From Nitrososphaerota archaeon (GTDB lineage: Archaea; Thermoproteota; Nitrososphaeria; Nitrososphaerales; Gagatemarchaeaceae), in the NCBI GenBank assembly GCA_027886905.1, contig JAPCJO010000004.1, positions 2,923 to 66,922 of the forward strand: a DNA stretch of 64,000 bases. The letters are read 5' to 3'. Under the pieces are notes generated by a model that saw only the letters and a list, made by a program, of their open reading frames with translations, was not told the DNA's origin and made no database searches. Position numbers and translations under genes: made by a program. Positions within the stretch are counted from its first letter, which is position 1, and each line of letters opens with the position of its first letter. Shown here piece by piece: positions 51,453 through 59,591 of the stretch.

Positions 51453-52247
51453 ATGAAAGGAAGCGACAAGTGGGGCCAGGGCGGCGGGCCTAAGGTTCGC
51501 GTCGAGTTCGTCCTAGCCGTCCTCGTGGCTGCGACCCTGGTCGGAGCCTACTTCTACATCGAGGGCAACAGGCTGAGCTCCGGTGTCCGTGTCGGGACGG
51601 TCACGACCATATCGACGACGGGGGTCCAGTGCGACGACAGCTCGATGCCACAGGCCGCGCAGGCCGTCGAGCAGGACCCGACCTTCACTGGCCTGAGCGA
51701 AGGGCTCTGTTACAACTACCTCGGCGAATCCCAGGCTACAATGACGTTCGCCTCCTACAACGGCACGATCGCCTACCCATGCGGAGACGCCCCCCTGCAG
51801 TCCCCCGCGTCGGAGATCCTGGTCAACGTGACGGGGTCGCAGAGCTTGCTTTCGGCGCGCCTCCTAAACTCGTCGCAGGTGGGATACGAGCAGCAGGCCT
51901 GCGGCGCCTCCGTCCCCGTGGACGTGGCCTCGGTCACGGACGTCGAGTCGACCATCCCCGCCGTCCCGCAGTTGAACGTGACGCTGAGCCTCCCAACTGG
52001 AGGGACATCCGTCGCGAGCCTCAAGGCGGTCCTCACCTTGGATGGAGGCTCGCAGACCTTCCGGTTCGGCGGCGTGACCTCGGACTCTCCGCTGAGGCCG
52101 TCCGCGTCTGCGTCCAGCACCGAGATCGTCCTACCGAACCTCTCGTTCAACGCCGACGAGGTGTACCCGATGGCGGTCTCCGGGAATTACGTGGACGGGC
52201 AGGCGTTCAGCTATCTGGTCCACGTGGAGATTGCCCAAATCCCCTGA
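51453..52247 (+). CDS. Membrane-anchored extracytoplasmic protein of unknown function
   Basis: 264 residues. A single helix near the N-terminus (VEFVLAVLVAATLVGAYFYI) preceded by basic residues acts as signal anchor. The outer domain is beta-rich with several N-x-T/S sequons and four cysteines (VQCDDSS, GLCYNYLGE, YPCGDAP, QQACGAS) that could form two disulfides. No family recognised. It is followed by a zinc-ribbon gene and a CPBP membrane protein. Confidence 0.7.
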   Translation: MKGSDKWGQGGGPKVRVEFVLAVLVAATLVGAYFYIEGNRLSSGVRVGTVTTISTTGVQCDDSSMPQAAQAVEQDPTFTGLSEGLCYNYLGESQATMTFASYNGTIAYPCGDAPLQSPASEILVNVTGSQSLLSARLLNSSQVGYEQQACGASVPVDVASVTDVESTIPAVPQLNVTLSLPTGGTSVASLKAVLTLDGGSQTFRFGGVTSDSPLRPSASASSTEIVLPNLSFNADEVYPMAVSGNYVDGQAFSYLVHVEIAQIP

Positions 52248-52310
52248 AGCCCGGACCGCCGATGACGCTCGCAAAGGGTTTTAGGGGCGCGTTTGCGCGA
52301 GACCCCAAGC

Positions 52311-52580
52311 TTGCCCAGCCTTCCGTTCTCCCGTGACGCGGACGAGGGGATGCCGCGAATCGTCAGGAGGAACCCCAGCAAGCCCGTGACCAAGTTCTGC
52401 ATCAACTGCCTCTCTCCCCTCGAGAAGGGAAGTGAGCTTGGGGGGTGGCTGGTTCCGCAGGACTACTACTGCAAGAACTGCGGGTACAAAGGGTACGTCT
52501 ATCTGGAAGACAGGCGCAGCGAGGACGAAGGCCTCGGCGAAGGAAACGAAGCACAGCAGACCGGCGACCGAGACCCATAA
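52311..52580 (+). CDS. Zinc-ribbon protein
   Basis: 89 residues from TTG 52311. The track begins at TTG 52293; a TATA-like GGTTTTAGG (~52277-52284) favours the later start, and ATG 52350 is another option. KFCINCLSPLEKGSELGG with YYCKNCGYKG forms a four-Cys zinc ribbon. Such proteins often bind nucleic acid or act as small structural partners; function unknown. The CPBP gene begins 5 nt after the stop. Confidence 0.65.
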   Translation: MPSLPFSRDADEGMPRIVRRNPSKPVTKFCINCLSPLEKGSELGGWLVPQDYYCKNCGYKGYVYLEDRRSEDEGLGEGNEAQQTGDRDP

Positions 52581-52585
52581 CCGAC

Positions 52586-53722
52586 TTGTCCTCCTCAGGC
52601 GCACGGGCGCTGCAGCCACCCCCGGTAGCAACCGACACGACGTCCTCGGCGAGGACGAACTGGATGTTCTTCTTCATAGGCATAATCGTCTTCACCATAG
52701 CGATGATGCTCGTCTCGTTCCCCGTGGGCTTCTACACGGTCTTCGGGACACACCTCTCCGACAACTACTCAGCCTCAACGCCCGTCTACTCGGTGGGATA
52801 CGACTTCTTCTTCGCAACGGTCCAGGTCCCCCTCGTCGGCAACTTCGGAAGTATCTTCGTCGTCCTGTCGGCGATCTACCTGGCGTTCCTCGTGCTCGCG
52901 GCGAGGCAGGGCACAGGCCTTCTCAAGGCGCTCCGGGCCTCGGTCTCCGACGGCTACGACGCGCTATTCAAGAACCCGCTGACAGCGACCTTGGTCATCC
53001 TCGGCGCAGTCAGCTTCGTGACAGTCCTGGTCGACAGCTTTCAAACGAGCGCAGGCGTCTCCACGGGGTCTCTCAGCGGAGACCCGTTCCTGCTTCTCGT
53101 GAATTTCTTCCTCGCTCCCCTCACCGAGGAGGCAACCTTCAGAATGATCATGATAGGCTTGCCCGTGCTCGTCCTCTCCCTAATCATGTTCCGAGAATTC
53201 TCGCCGTTCAAGGTCGCCAAGGCGCTCTGGCGCCCCTCCTCGGCATGGGACGTCGACGAGGACGTCGAGACGGAGGCGGTCACCGTGCGCTCCTTCAACG
53301 AGACGGGACCCTCGCTCTTCCCAGACGGCTCGTCGGACTCGCTGAAGGTGAGGGCCATCAAGCCGGTAGTCTACGTCTTCCTGTTCCTCTCCTCCTTCAT
53401 ATTCGGGTACGCGCACTACGCCTCCGGGATCGGCTGGGGGCCAGGGAAGGTCAGCGAAGCCGCGCTCGCCGGGGTCGCCCTGGGGTACCTGTACGTCAAG
53501 TACGGGTTCCAGACCAACGTCCTCATGCACTGGTCTATCAACTACGTGGGGACCATCTTCGCCTTCTTCGGCCAGGCCGCATACGGGGTCCCGTGGACCT
53601 CCAACACCGGGAGCTTCCTGGACATCATCCCGACCGTTGACATCGTCTACCTCCTGGGAGTGCCCTCGACTCTCATCGTGGGGAACGAGATTCTGAAGCG
53701 AGCGATGCGCAACAGACGCTGA
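52586..53722 (+). CDS. CPBP-family (CAAX-protease-like) membrane protein
   Basis: 378 residues from TTG 52586, directly after the upstream stop; the track's 52445 start is an overlap artefact. About eight helices. CPBP motifs are LAPLTEEATFRMIMIG (EExxxR), a long cytoplasmic acidic insert (DVDEDVETEAVT), FGYAHYASGIGWG and HWSINYVGT (HxxxN). These putative metalloproteases process or modify membrane proteins. The substrate is unknown, and the insert between motifs 1 and 2 is unusually long. Confidence 0.85.
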   Translation: MSSSGARALQPPPVATDTTSSARTNWMFFFIGIIVFTIAMMLVSFPVGFYTVFGTHLSDNYSASTPVYSVGYDFFFATVQVPLVGNFGSIFVVLSAIYLAFLVLAARQGTGLLKALRASVSDGYDALFKNPLTATLVILGAVSFVTVLVDSFQTSAGVSTGSLSGDPFLLLVNFFLAPLTEEATFRMIMIGLPVLVLSLIMFREFSPFKVAKALWRPSSAWDVDEDVETEAVTVRSFNETGPSLFPDGSSDSLKVRAIKPVVYVFLFLSSFIFGYAHYASGIGWGPGKVSEAALAGVALGYLYVKYGFQTNVLMHWSINYVGTIFAFFGQAAYGVPWTSNTGSFLDIIPTVDIVYLLGVPSTLIVGNEILKRAMRNRR

Positions 53723-53846
53723 AGAAGACGAGTTAGAATCCGCACGGGCCCCGTCTTCAGGTGGCCGTGCTTCCGCTAGCCTCGGTTCGAACGGGGGTTT
53801 GGATTGTGCATGAAGAAGTTGCGGATTTCGTCGTGCAAAGCGCAGA

Positions 53847-53855
53847 TTTATAAAT
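53847..53855 (+). promoter_or_regulatory. TATA box of the 38-residue peptide gene
   Basis: TTTATAAAT is a textbook archaeal TATA box; the distance from its centre to the ATG at 53877 is 26 nt. Confidence 0.75.
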
Positions 53856-53876
53856 CTAGATTCCCAATCCATAAGC

Positions 53877-53993
53877 ATGGAACTCGACCAGAAGCTAAGA
53901 TACGGACTCGCAGCTGCCTCTGTCGCCTCAGTTGCACTGTCGGCGTTCGGAATGCACGTGAGCGTGCTAGAGATAGCTGGAAGAGTAGGCTGA
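53877..53993 (+). CDS. 38-residue leaderless single-helix membrane peptide
   Basis: Too short for the ORF track. ATG at 53877 coincides with the predicted transcript start. The sequence opens MELDQKLRYGLAAASVASVA and continues LSAFGMHVSVLEIAGRVG: a charged N-terminus and one Ala/Ser/Val-rich helix. It is independent of its neighbours (upstream CPBP gene ends 154 nt earlier; downstream gene is convergent). Function unknown. The promoter is the main evidence that it is expressed. Confidence 0.65.
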   Translation: MELDQKLRYGLAAASVASVALSAFGMHVSVLEIAGRVG

Positions 53994-54007
53994 GCGGTAG
54001 ACCGGAC

Positions 54008-55174
54008 TTACCTGACTTTCAATACTGACTCTTCGAGGCGAGCCAGTAGTTCCTCAGTGGCGAAGGCCCAGCGCTCGTTAGGCTCGTCCCACTGGTTATA
54101 GCAAATCGTGAAGTACTTCATCTCCCTCTTGTCAAGGAGCAGCAACTCTGCTCTGCTACCGAAGGGCTTCAGGATTTTCTTGAAGTGTTCGAGGGCTTCG
54201 TTCGCCATACTGAGGGGGATGAAGAGTTGCGCGAAGTAGGCGTCCCCCGCGGCCTCTGACCAGAGGAACGGCAGGCGGTTCATCTGGCTCCTAAGCATGA
54301 TGCTCTCCTTTCCTCTCAGGCCGCGGACCAAGAGCGCGACGCCCAGGTAGTCATATCTCGCGAACCCCACGTCTTCCCCACGCTCAAAATCGTAGTTGAG
54401 GCGGTGCCAGCCCACCGTGTGGTGCGACACGAGACGCTGGTCAAGAACGTGGCGCGCGTAGTGCCATCCGAGCGTCTTGTAGTTGATGTCGACCCCGTTT
54501 ATCCGCTTGATCGCCGCCTGGACCTCCATGAGGGAGCGGTCGCTGTCCTTCGAGAGCTCCTTGAGGATCAGAAGGTCCACCTTGTCCACCTTCTTCCGCT
54601 CTGAGATCATGGCGCGCGCGGCCCTCTCGTCGAGCGGGGGCGCGTTGCTCCAGTCAAAGTCCCAAACGCCGTCGTCGAAGTCGAAGCAATCCGCCCTCAT
54701 GGGCGCGACCCTGTGCACGTCGCAGTCGAAGAGCTCGACGGAAGAGAAGACCCCTCTTTCCTTGAGGCTGCCCATGAAACGGTGGAACTCCGCCGCGAAC
54801 TCGGCCGGGACCGCGGCTTGAGCCAAGAAGACGTCGTTGGGCATGGTGCCCGCGTAGGCGACCAGGTAGGAGAGGTCGCCCATGGTCTCGAATATCTTCG
54901 GGGCGCGAGCGCGGAACTCGTCTGAGACACCCAGCTTCATGACGATCCTTCTGAGCCCCAGGGCGCCGTAGTCTGGTTCGGCCTTGACTGCAAAGCCGCG
55001 CCTGACGAGCTTCTCCTTGTAGCGGTACCTGACGCTCTCCTTGAACTGGCCTAGCCGCCTGGATATCTCCGCGATGTCCGGGCCTATCTCGGTCACTTGC
55101 TTGACGAGGGCCACCGTGTTCGCATTAGAATCGGTGTTGACGGGGGTATCGGTCAGCGTAGGGTCGTCCAACAA
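54008..55174 (-). CDS. Two-HTH transcriptional regulator (Lrp/AsnC-like)
   Basis: The track's first ~70 residues are out of place; the TATA near 55209 and the TTG at 55174 give 388 residues. An N-terminal winged helix (EIGPDIAEISRRLGQFKESV and the following RYRYKEKLVRRGF) precedes an RAM-like region. A second HTH (KVDLLILKELSKDSDRSLME) and another effector-like domain follow, so the chain looks like a duplicated Lrp-type regulator. It may control nearby metabolism, but no target site is evident. It lies downstream of TFB on the same strand with its own promoter. Confidence 0.75.
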   Translation of the reverse strand: MLDDPTLTDTPVNTDSNANTVALVKQVTEIGPDIAEISRRLGQFKESVRYRYKEKLVRRGFAVKAEPDYGALGLRRIVMKLGVSDEFRARAPKIFETMGDLSYLVAYAGTMPNDVFLAQAAVPAEFAAEFHRFMGSLKERGVFSSVELFDCDVHRVAPMRADCFDFDDGVWDFDWSNAPPLDERAARAMISERKKVDKVDLLILKELSKDSDRSLMEVQAAIKRINGVDINYKTLGWHYARHVLDQRLVSHHTVGWHRLNYDFERGEDVGFARYDYLGVALLVRGLRGKESIMLRSQMNRLPFLWSEAAGDAYFAQLFIPLSMANEALEHFKKILKPFGSRAELLLLDKREMKYFTICYNQWDEPNERWAFATEELLARLEESVLKVR

Positions 55175-55202
55175 AATGTTACAAAATTTGACGCATAATC
55201 CA

Positions 55203-55214
55203 ACTATATTATGC
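55203..55214 (-). promoter_or_regulatory. TATA box of the two-HTH regulator
   Basis: The minus strand reads GCATAATATAGT, predicting a start near 55183, about 9 nt before the TTG at 55174. Confidence 0.6.
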
Positions 55215-55266
55215 ATATGGATTCCGGTTCTATTTTCCGGCTGCCCTCCTCGGCAGCCGCCCCATG

Positions 55267-56175
55267 CTAGATGCTTAGCGCCGACCGGAGGCCCTTGTAC
55301 CTGTTGCGGATGGTGACCTCTGTCACGCCTGCCGCCTCCGCAACGTCCCTCTGCGTCTTGTCCTCGCCCTCGAGGGTGCACGACACGTAGAGCGCCGCCG
55401 CCGCGAGACCCATGGGGTCCTTGCCCGCCGATATCCTCGCCTCCTCGGCCTTCTTGAGAATCTCCAACGCCCTCCTCTTTGTCCTCTCCGAGAGCTGCGC
55501 CCTAGAGGCTATCCTAGAGACGCACTTGGTCGGGTCGACCACGGGCATCTTGATGTCCATCTCCTTGAGGAGAAGCCTGTAGCACCTGGCGATGTCCTTC
55601 TTCTTGACGTTGGAAACCACGGCGAGGTCCTTGAGAGTCCTCGGGGTCTCTCTATCCCTACACGCGGCGTAGAGCGAGGCCGCGATTATCGCGGATATCG
55701 ACCTTCCCCTGACCAGCCCGCGCTCGAGGGCCTTTCTGTAAATGTAAGCGGCTTTCTCGATGACCGCATCGGACACTGAAAGCTTGTCCGAGAGCCTGTC
55801 CAGCTCGCTGAAAGCCTGCCTCAGGTTCCTGTCCATGGGCTCATGCACCTGGCTCCTGCTGTCCCAGGTCCTCAGCCTCTCCACCGTGGCCTTCATAGAC
55901 GCCGAAAGCGACTTGCCCGAGGCGTCCTTGTTGATCCCGCCGATCACCGTGGCCAGGCCCATGTCGTGCATGGCGATCGAGGTCGGTATCCCTCCCCTTG
56001 ACCTGTCGTCCTTCTCTTCCTTGGAGAACGCCCTCCACTCTGGCCCTGTCTCCTCTATCTTGTCCTTGACCACAAAACCGCAGCTGCTGCAGACGAGCTC
56101 TCCGCCTGCGTTGTCCACCACCATTGGACCTTTCCCGCACCTCGGGCACTTGTCCAGCGCCCGTTGCAACTTCAT
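55267..56175 (-). CDS. tfb: Transcription initiation factor B (TFB)
   Basis: 302 residues from ATG 56175; the track begins at 56286, and GTG 56214 is an alternative. The N-terminal zinc ribbon CPRCGKGPMVVDNAGGELVC continues SSCG, followed by the B-reader/linker (GPEWRAFSKEEKDDRSRGG). Two cyclin repeats (about 110-200 and 205-300) are separated by DPTKCVSRIASRAQL and end in VTEVTIRNRYKGLRSAL. It recruits RNA polymerase to TBP-bound promoters. Archaea often have several TFBs, and whether this is the main one is unknown. Confidence 0.96.
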   Translation of the reverse strand: MKLQRALDKCPRCGKGPMVVDNAGGELVCSSCGFVVKDKIEETGPEWRAFSKEEKDDRSRGGIPTSIAMHDMGLATVIGGINKDASGKSLSASMKATVERLRTWDSRSQVHEPMDRNLRQAFSELDRLSDKLSVSDAVIEKAAYIYRKALERGLVRGRSISAIIAASLYAACRDRETPRTLKDLAVVSNVKKKDIARCYRLLLKEMDIKMPVVDPTKCVSRIASRAQLSERTKRRALEILKKAEEARISAGKDPMGLAAAALYVSCTLEGEDKTQRDVAEAAGVTEVTIRNRYKGLRSALSI

Positions 56176-56341
56176 CAGTCTTGAGAAATCTCTTTCAGAT
56201 GACAAGCAATACACCGGAGGGGCTTGAGCCGAAGTTGCAAATCTTTTACAGCTATTTAGCTTTTGTGGAGAAACAAGTCCCTCCAAGGTTCACGCCGAGC
56301 GCGTCGACACCGATGAAGGACCCGACCGGAGGTCCATCAAG

Positions 56342-56351
56342 CTTTTATATC
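56342..56351 (+). promoter_or_regulatory. TATA box of the membrane/winged-helix pair
   Basis: CTTTTATATC, centre 56347, predicts a start near 56373, 9 nt before the GTG at 56382. Confidence 0.65.
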
Positions 56352-56381
56352 TAGGACGCGAGTCACGTTCAGGTAAGGCCT

Positions 56382-57029
56382 GTGGGCGCCGACTTGGTCA
56401 TGTTCGAGAATGCCCTGCAGTTCATAGGGGCCTTCGTCGCATTCTCAATAGCCCTCGTCGCGTACAAAGGTGTGCGCGAGACGAGTAGCTCTTCGATGCT
56501 GAGGCTCGCCGCGGCGTTCGTCTTCCTGGGCACGGGTTTCGTCCTCGAGGGGCTAGAGGGGGTCGGCGCCTTTGCGAGCATTCCTGGACTCGAGATCTCA
56601 CTTGCGACGATCCTGTTGGCCGGACTCTTCCTTCAGACTGTAGGGTACTTCTTCCTGGCCTTCTCTCACCTCCTGGACGTGGTGGTCTCGCGCCGCCTAG
56701 GGCCGCTTCTCGTGCTCATCCCCATCTTCGCCGTGAGCCCTACGAGCGTGGACACGGTCCTAAGAAGCCTCTCCTTCTACTTCATCCTCTACGGCGTCCT
56801 TGAGACGGCGCTCTCGTACTCCAAGACCCGGAACCCAAACACCCTGTTCATCGCGACTGGGCTGGGAATGCTGGCCGCTGGGTGGTGGGTCTCTCTCGCC
56901 GCCCCTGACATTGCATTGTTAACATTATTGCAGCTTTTGATGAGGGAAGTTGGACTGATTGCGCTATTCATCCCCGTCTTGAAGTTCTCGTTCAGGAAGC
57001 CAGGAGATCTTTTGAATGCCCCAGTATAG
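56382..57029 (+). CDS. Seven-helix membrane protein of unknown function
   Basis: 215 residues from GTG with about seven hydrophobic segments (FIGAFVAFSIALVAYKGV, ILLAGLFLQTVGYFFLAFSH, LGPLLVLIPIFAVSP, ALLTLLQLLMREVGLIALFI). No recognised catalytic motif. Its end overlaps the winged-helix gene by 14 nt, suggesting the two are produced together and may form a membrane sensor and regulator pair. That is inference. Confidence 0.7.
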   Translation: MGADLVMFENALQFIGAFVAFSIALVAYKGVRETSSSSMLRLAAAFVFLGTGFVLEGLEGVGAFASIPGLEISLATILLAGLFLQTVGYFFLAFSHLLDVVVSRRLGPLLVLIPIFAVSPTSVDTVLRSLSFYFILYGVLETALSYSKTRNPNTLFIATGLGMLAAGWWVSLAAPDIALLTLLQLLMREVGLIALFIPVLKFSFRKPGDLLNAPV

Positions 57030-57303
57030 AACGCAGGGCAAGATAATCGCGGACATCCTGACGACAGCAAGGGACATGAACCAGGACGGGCAGGGCGTCG
57101 GCATAACTACGTTGCTGAGGCGAGGGAACGTTTCATACACCAGGATGACAAAGCTGATCGTGGACCTCGTCGGAGCCGGGCTCCTCCTTGAAGAGACCCT
57201 GGAGAAGAACTCAAAGTACAAGATCAGCGACAAGGGCATGATGTTCCTCCAGCAATACGTCCAGTTCGAGGACTTTGCCCAGTCCTACGGACTGCGGCTG
57301 TAG
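57016..57303 (+). CDS. Winged-helix DNA-binding protein
   Basis: 95 residues, ATG inside the preceding gene. Helices and wing (IADILTTARDMNQDGQG, TTLLRRGNVSYTRMTKLIVD, LVGAGLLLEETLEKNSKYK, ISDKGMMFLQQYVQFED) match the small archaeal winged-helix regulators (Sso10a/ArnR-like fold). It probably dimerises through the C-terminal helix. The target is unknown; co-expression with a membrane protein suggests signal-linked regulation. Confidence 0.82.
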   Translation: MPQYRTQGKIIADILTTARDMNQDGQGVGITTLLRRGNVSYTRMTKLIVDLVGAGLLLEETLEKNSKYKISDKGMMFLQQYVQFEDFAQSYGLRL

Positions 57304-57327
57304 GCACGCTCCCGACCATCAGGCTAC

Positions 57328-57336
57328 CTTTTTTAC
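57328..57336 (+). promoter_or_regulatory. T-rich TATA/terminator element before malate dehydrogenase
   Basis: CTTTTTTAC lies 25 nt after the winged-helix stop and 44-52 nt before the mdh ATG. It could end one transcript and start the next. Confidence 0.4.
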
Positions 57337-57379
57337 TCGCCAGAGAGCTGTCGCGCCCGGAGCGGCTGAGATCACCCAC

Positions 57380-58297
57380 ATGATTGGTTTCCTTGGTGCC
57401 GGAAGGGTGGGCGCCCAGGCCGCCCTCGAGGTCGCCTCAGCGGGGATTGACGACGTCACCCTCGTCGACATCGCGTCTGGGCTCGCGGAGGGGGAGGCGA
57501 TGGACATCTCCCAGAAGATCGCCGAGACGGGCGTGGACGTCGACGTTAGGGGGTCCACCGACTTTTCGTCGCTGCGCGGGTCGAAGATCGTCGTGATCAC
57601 CGCCGGGCTGGCGCGCAAGCCGGGGATGACCAGGATGGACCTTCTCGAGAAGAACGCGGGGATAGTGTCCGCGGTGGCCAAGGAGGTCGCCAAGCACGCC
57701 CCCGGGTGCATCGCCCTAACGGTCACGAACCCGATGGACGTCATGAACTACGTCGTCCTGAGGAAGACGGGGTTCCCCAAGGGGAAGGTCGTCGGCATGG
57801 GCGGGATACTCGACCTGTCCCGGTTCAAGTCCACCCTCTGCGCGATGCTTGACATCTCCCACTCCTCCATCACGTCCCTCGTCATCGGCGAGCACGGCGA
57901 GAGCATGCTCCCGCTCGCGAGGTTCACCTCGGTGGGGGGAGTCCCCCTGACGACGCTGATGGATGAGACGCAGATCGCGCAGGCGATGGACGCCACCAGG
58001 CGGATAGCGATAGATGTCATCTCGAAGAAGGGCGCCACGGTGGACGCCCCGGCCAACGGAGTGGTGAGGATGGTCAAGGCCATCGCGTGGGACCGGAAGG
58101 AGGTCATCCCCGCGTCGGCGTACCTCGAGGGAGAGTACGGGGTCAACGGACTGTGCATCGGCGTTCCCCTTGTCCTCGGGGGGAACGGCGTGGAGAGGAT
58201 ACTTTCGCTCGACCTCAGCGAGAAGGAGAAGGCGCAGTTCTCGAAGGGCGCGCAAACGATCCGCGAGGGCATCGCCGCCATCCAGGGGTCACTGTAG
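57380..58297 (+). CDS. mdh: Malate dehydrogenase (LDH-like family)
   Basis: 305 residues from ATG 57380; the track's 57275 start lacks homology. The Rossmann start is MIGFLGAGRVGAQAALEVAS. The substrate loop GLARKPGMTRMDLL has Arg at the malate-determining position and the next Arg for carboxylate binding. VTNPMDVMNYVV precedes the catalytic His in VIGEHGESMLPL. It interconverts malate and oxaloacetate with NAD(P). It precedes the ETF module by 115 nt but has a T-rich terminator in between. Confidence 0.94.
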   Translation: MIGFLGAGRVGAQAALEVASAGIDDVTLVDIASGLAEGEAMDISQKIAETGVDVDVRGSTDFSSLRGSKIVVITAGLARKPGMTRMDLLEKNAGIVSAVAKEVAKHAPGCIALTVTNPMDVMNYVVLRKTGFPKGKVVGMGGILDLSRFKSTLCAMLDISHSSITSLVIGEHGESMLPLARFTSVGGVPLTTLMDETQIAQAMDATRRIAIDVISKKGATVDAPANGVVRMVKAIAWDRKEVIPASAYLEGEYGVNGLCIGVPLVLGGNGVERILSLDLSEKEKAQFSKGAQTIREGIAAIQGSL

Positions 58298-58357
58298 CTC
58301 CTCGACGAATGGCTAAAGACACGAATGGATTAAACAAATTGTCGAAAACCGTCTAAC

Positions 58358-58371
58358 GATTTTTCTTTTCC
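58358..58371 (+). terminator. T-rich terminator of malate dehydrogenase
   Basis: GATTTTTCTTTTCC about 60 nt after the mdh stop fits the U-rich archaeal termination signal. Confidence 0.5.
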
Positions 58372-58377
58372 CTCAAT

Positions 58378-58387
58378 ACTTTTATGG
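58378..58387 (+). promoter_or_regulatory. TATA box of the ETF operon
   Basis: ACTTTTATGG, centre about 58382, predicts a start near 58408, 5 nt before the TTG of etfB. Confidence 0.6.
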
Positions 58388-58412
58388 CCGGCATGTTGGC
58401 CGTGAGACGACA

Positions 58413-59591
58413 TTGCTTATCATAGCACTAGTGAAGGGCGTCCCAGCGAGGACCGCCAAGGTCGTGAGGGTGGACAACATCGTCCAGCGCGACTCGATGG
58501 AGATGGTCGTGAACCCGAACGACGAAACGGCCATCGTGGGCGCAGACTACCTGAAGAGGCGCGTGGGAGGGAAGATAGTGACCCTGAGCATGGGCCCTGA
58601 TGCCAGGCTGAAGCCCATCCTGACGCCGCTCTACAACACCCAGGCGACGGGCGTCGACGAGGAGATAATCCTCAGCGACCCGAGGCTGGCCGGGTCCGAC
58701 ACGGTGGCGACCTCGTACGCGGTGGGTCACGCCGTCTTCAAGATCTACGAGAAGCACGTGACGCCTTTCGACTCCCTGATCACGCTGATCACCGGCGGCG
58801 CGTCGACCCAGGAGATCGAGGCGAAGGCGCGAGAGCTCTACGACCAGAACCTCCTCCCCAACAAGGTCTACAACGAGGAGCCAGGCACCCGCACCTCGAT
58901 AATCGGGCACTTGGTGGAGGGCAACCTGTCGCGTGACGAGGCCGTGGCGAGGCTGCGGACCGAGAGGGCGAACGTGACGAAGTTCGTCGTGGTCGCGGGC
59001 ATCAGAACGACCGACGGAGAGACCGGGAGCGTCGGCCCCCAGGTCGCCGAAGTGGTCTCCCAGAAGATGGGCATCGAGCTGCCCCACGCGACGTACGTCG
59101 AGGAGCTGGACGTCGACCCGGACTCTCTGCGCATCCACGCCGGCAGGAGGATCGGGAGGATGATCCAGAGGCTTGAGATCGAGGCCCCGTGCCTGATGAC
59201 CTTCGCCCCAGAGTACGTGGCGAAGACCATCCAATCCGTCGACTTCAACCGCGTGATAGAGAACTACTACAAGGGCAAGGTGATGGAGCCGATAAAGTGG
59301 ACGGCGGACATACTCGGCGCGGACCCGGCAAGGCTGGGCTTTGGAGGCTCTGCGGTCATAGTGGGCCCGGCCATCATAATGGGGGCGCCCATGGGACAGA
59401 AGACGCTGGACAAGAGCCTCGTCTTCACAAGGAGCGTCGACAAGACCACCTGGGAAGGGAAGGAATTCGGCCCGTTCAAGAGCGGCGACGTCGCGGACGC
59501 GCTGCCCCAGACCCTCAAGGACGACCTCTTCGCCAAGGGGGCGGTGACGCCGTTTACTCTGCAGATGCTGGGATCGGAGCTGCTGGCATGA
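58413..59591 (+). CDS. etfB: Electron transfer flavoprotein beta subunit with insertion
   Basis: 392 residues against the usual ~260. The N-terminus (LIIALVKGVPARTAKVVRVD, NPNDETAIVGADYLKRRVGG, VTLSMGPDARL) and the AMP-site segment (AGIRTTDGETGSVGPQVAEV) are canonical EtfB. Between them, about residues 120-185, an extra stretch (ITGGASTQEIEAKARELYDQ, then NKVYNEEPGTRTSIIGHLVE) interrupts the fold. The C-terminus also carries ~80 residues beyond the usual end. It accepts electrons from flavin dehydrogenases. TTG start, TATA at 58382. The stop overlaps the etfA ATG. Confidence 0.9.
   Translation: MLIIALVKGVPARTAKVVRVDNIVQRDSMEMVVNPNDETAIVGADYLKRRVGGKIVTLSMGPDARLKPILTPLYNTQATGVDEEIILSDPRLAGSDTVATSYAVGHAVFKIYEKHVTPFDSLITLITGGASTQEIEAKARELYDQNLLPNKVYNEEPGTRTSIIGHLVEGNLSRDEAVARLRTERANVTKFVVVAGIRTTDGETGSVGPQVAEVVSQKMGIELPHATYVEELDVDPDSLRIHAGRRIGRMIQRLEIEAPCLMTFAPEYVAKTIQSVDFNRVIENYYKGKVMEPIKWTADILGADPARLGFGGSAVIVGPAIIMGAPMGQKTLDKSLVFTRSVDKTTWEGKEFGPFKSGDVADALPQTLKDDLFAKGAVTPFTLQMLGSELLA

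Noticed and set aside
53723-53846. GGTTCGAAC-like sequence suggesting a tRNA T-loop
   Set aside because: No matching acceptor, D or anticodon stems could be built around it.
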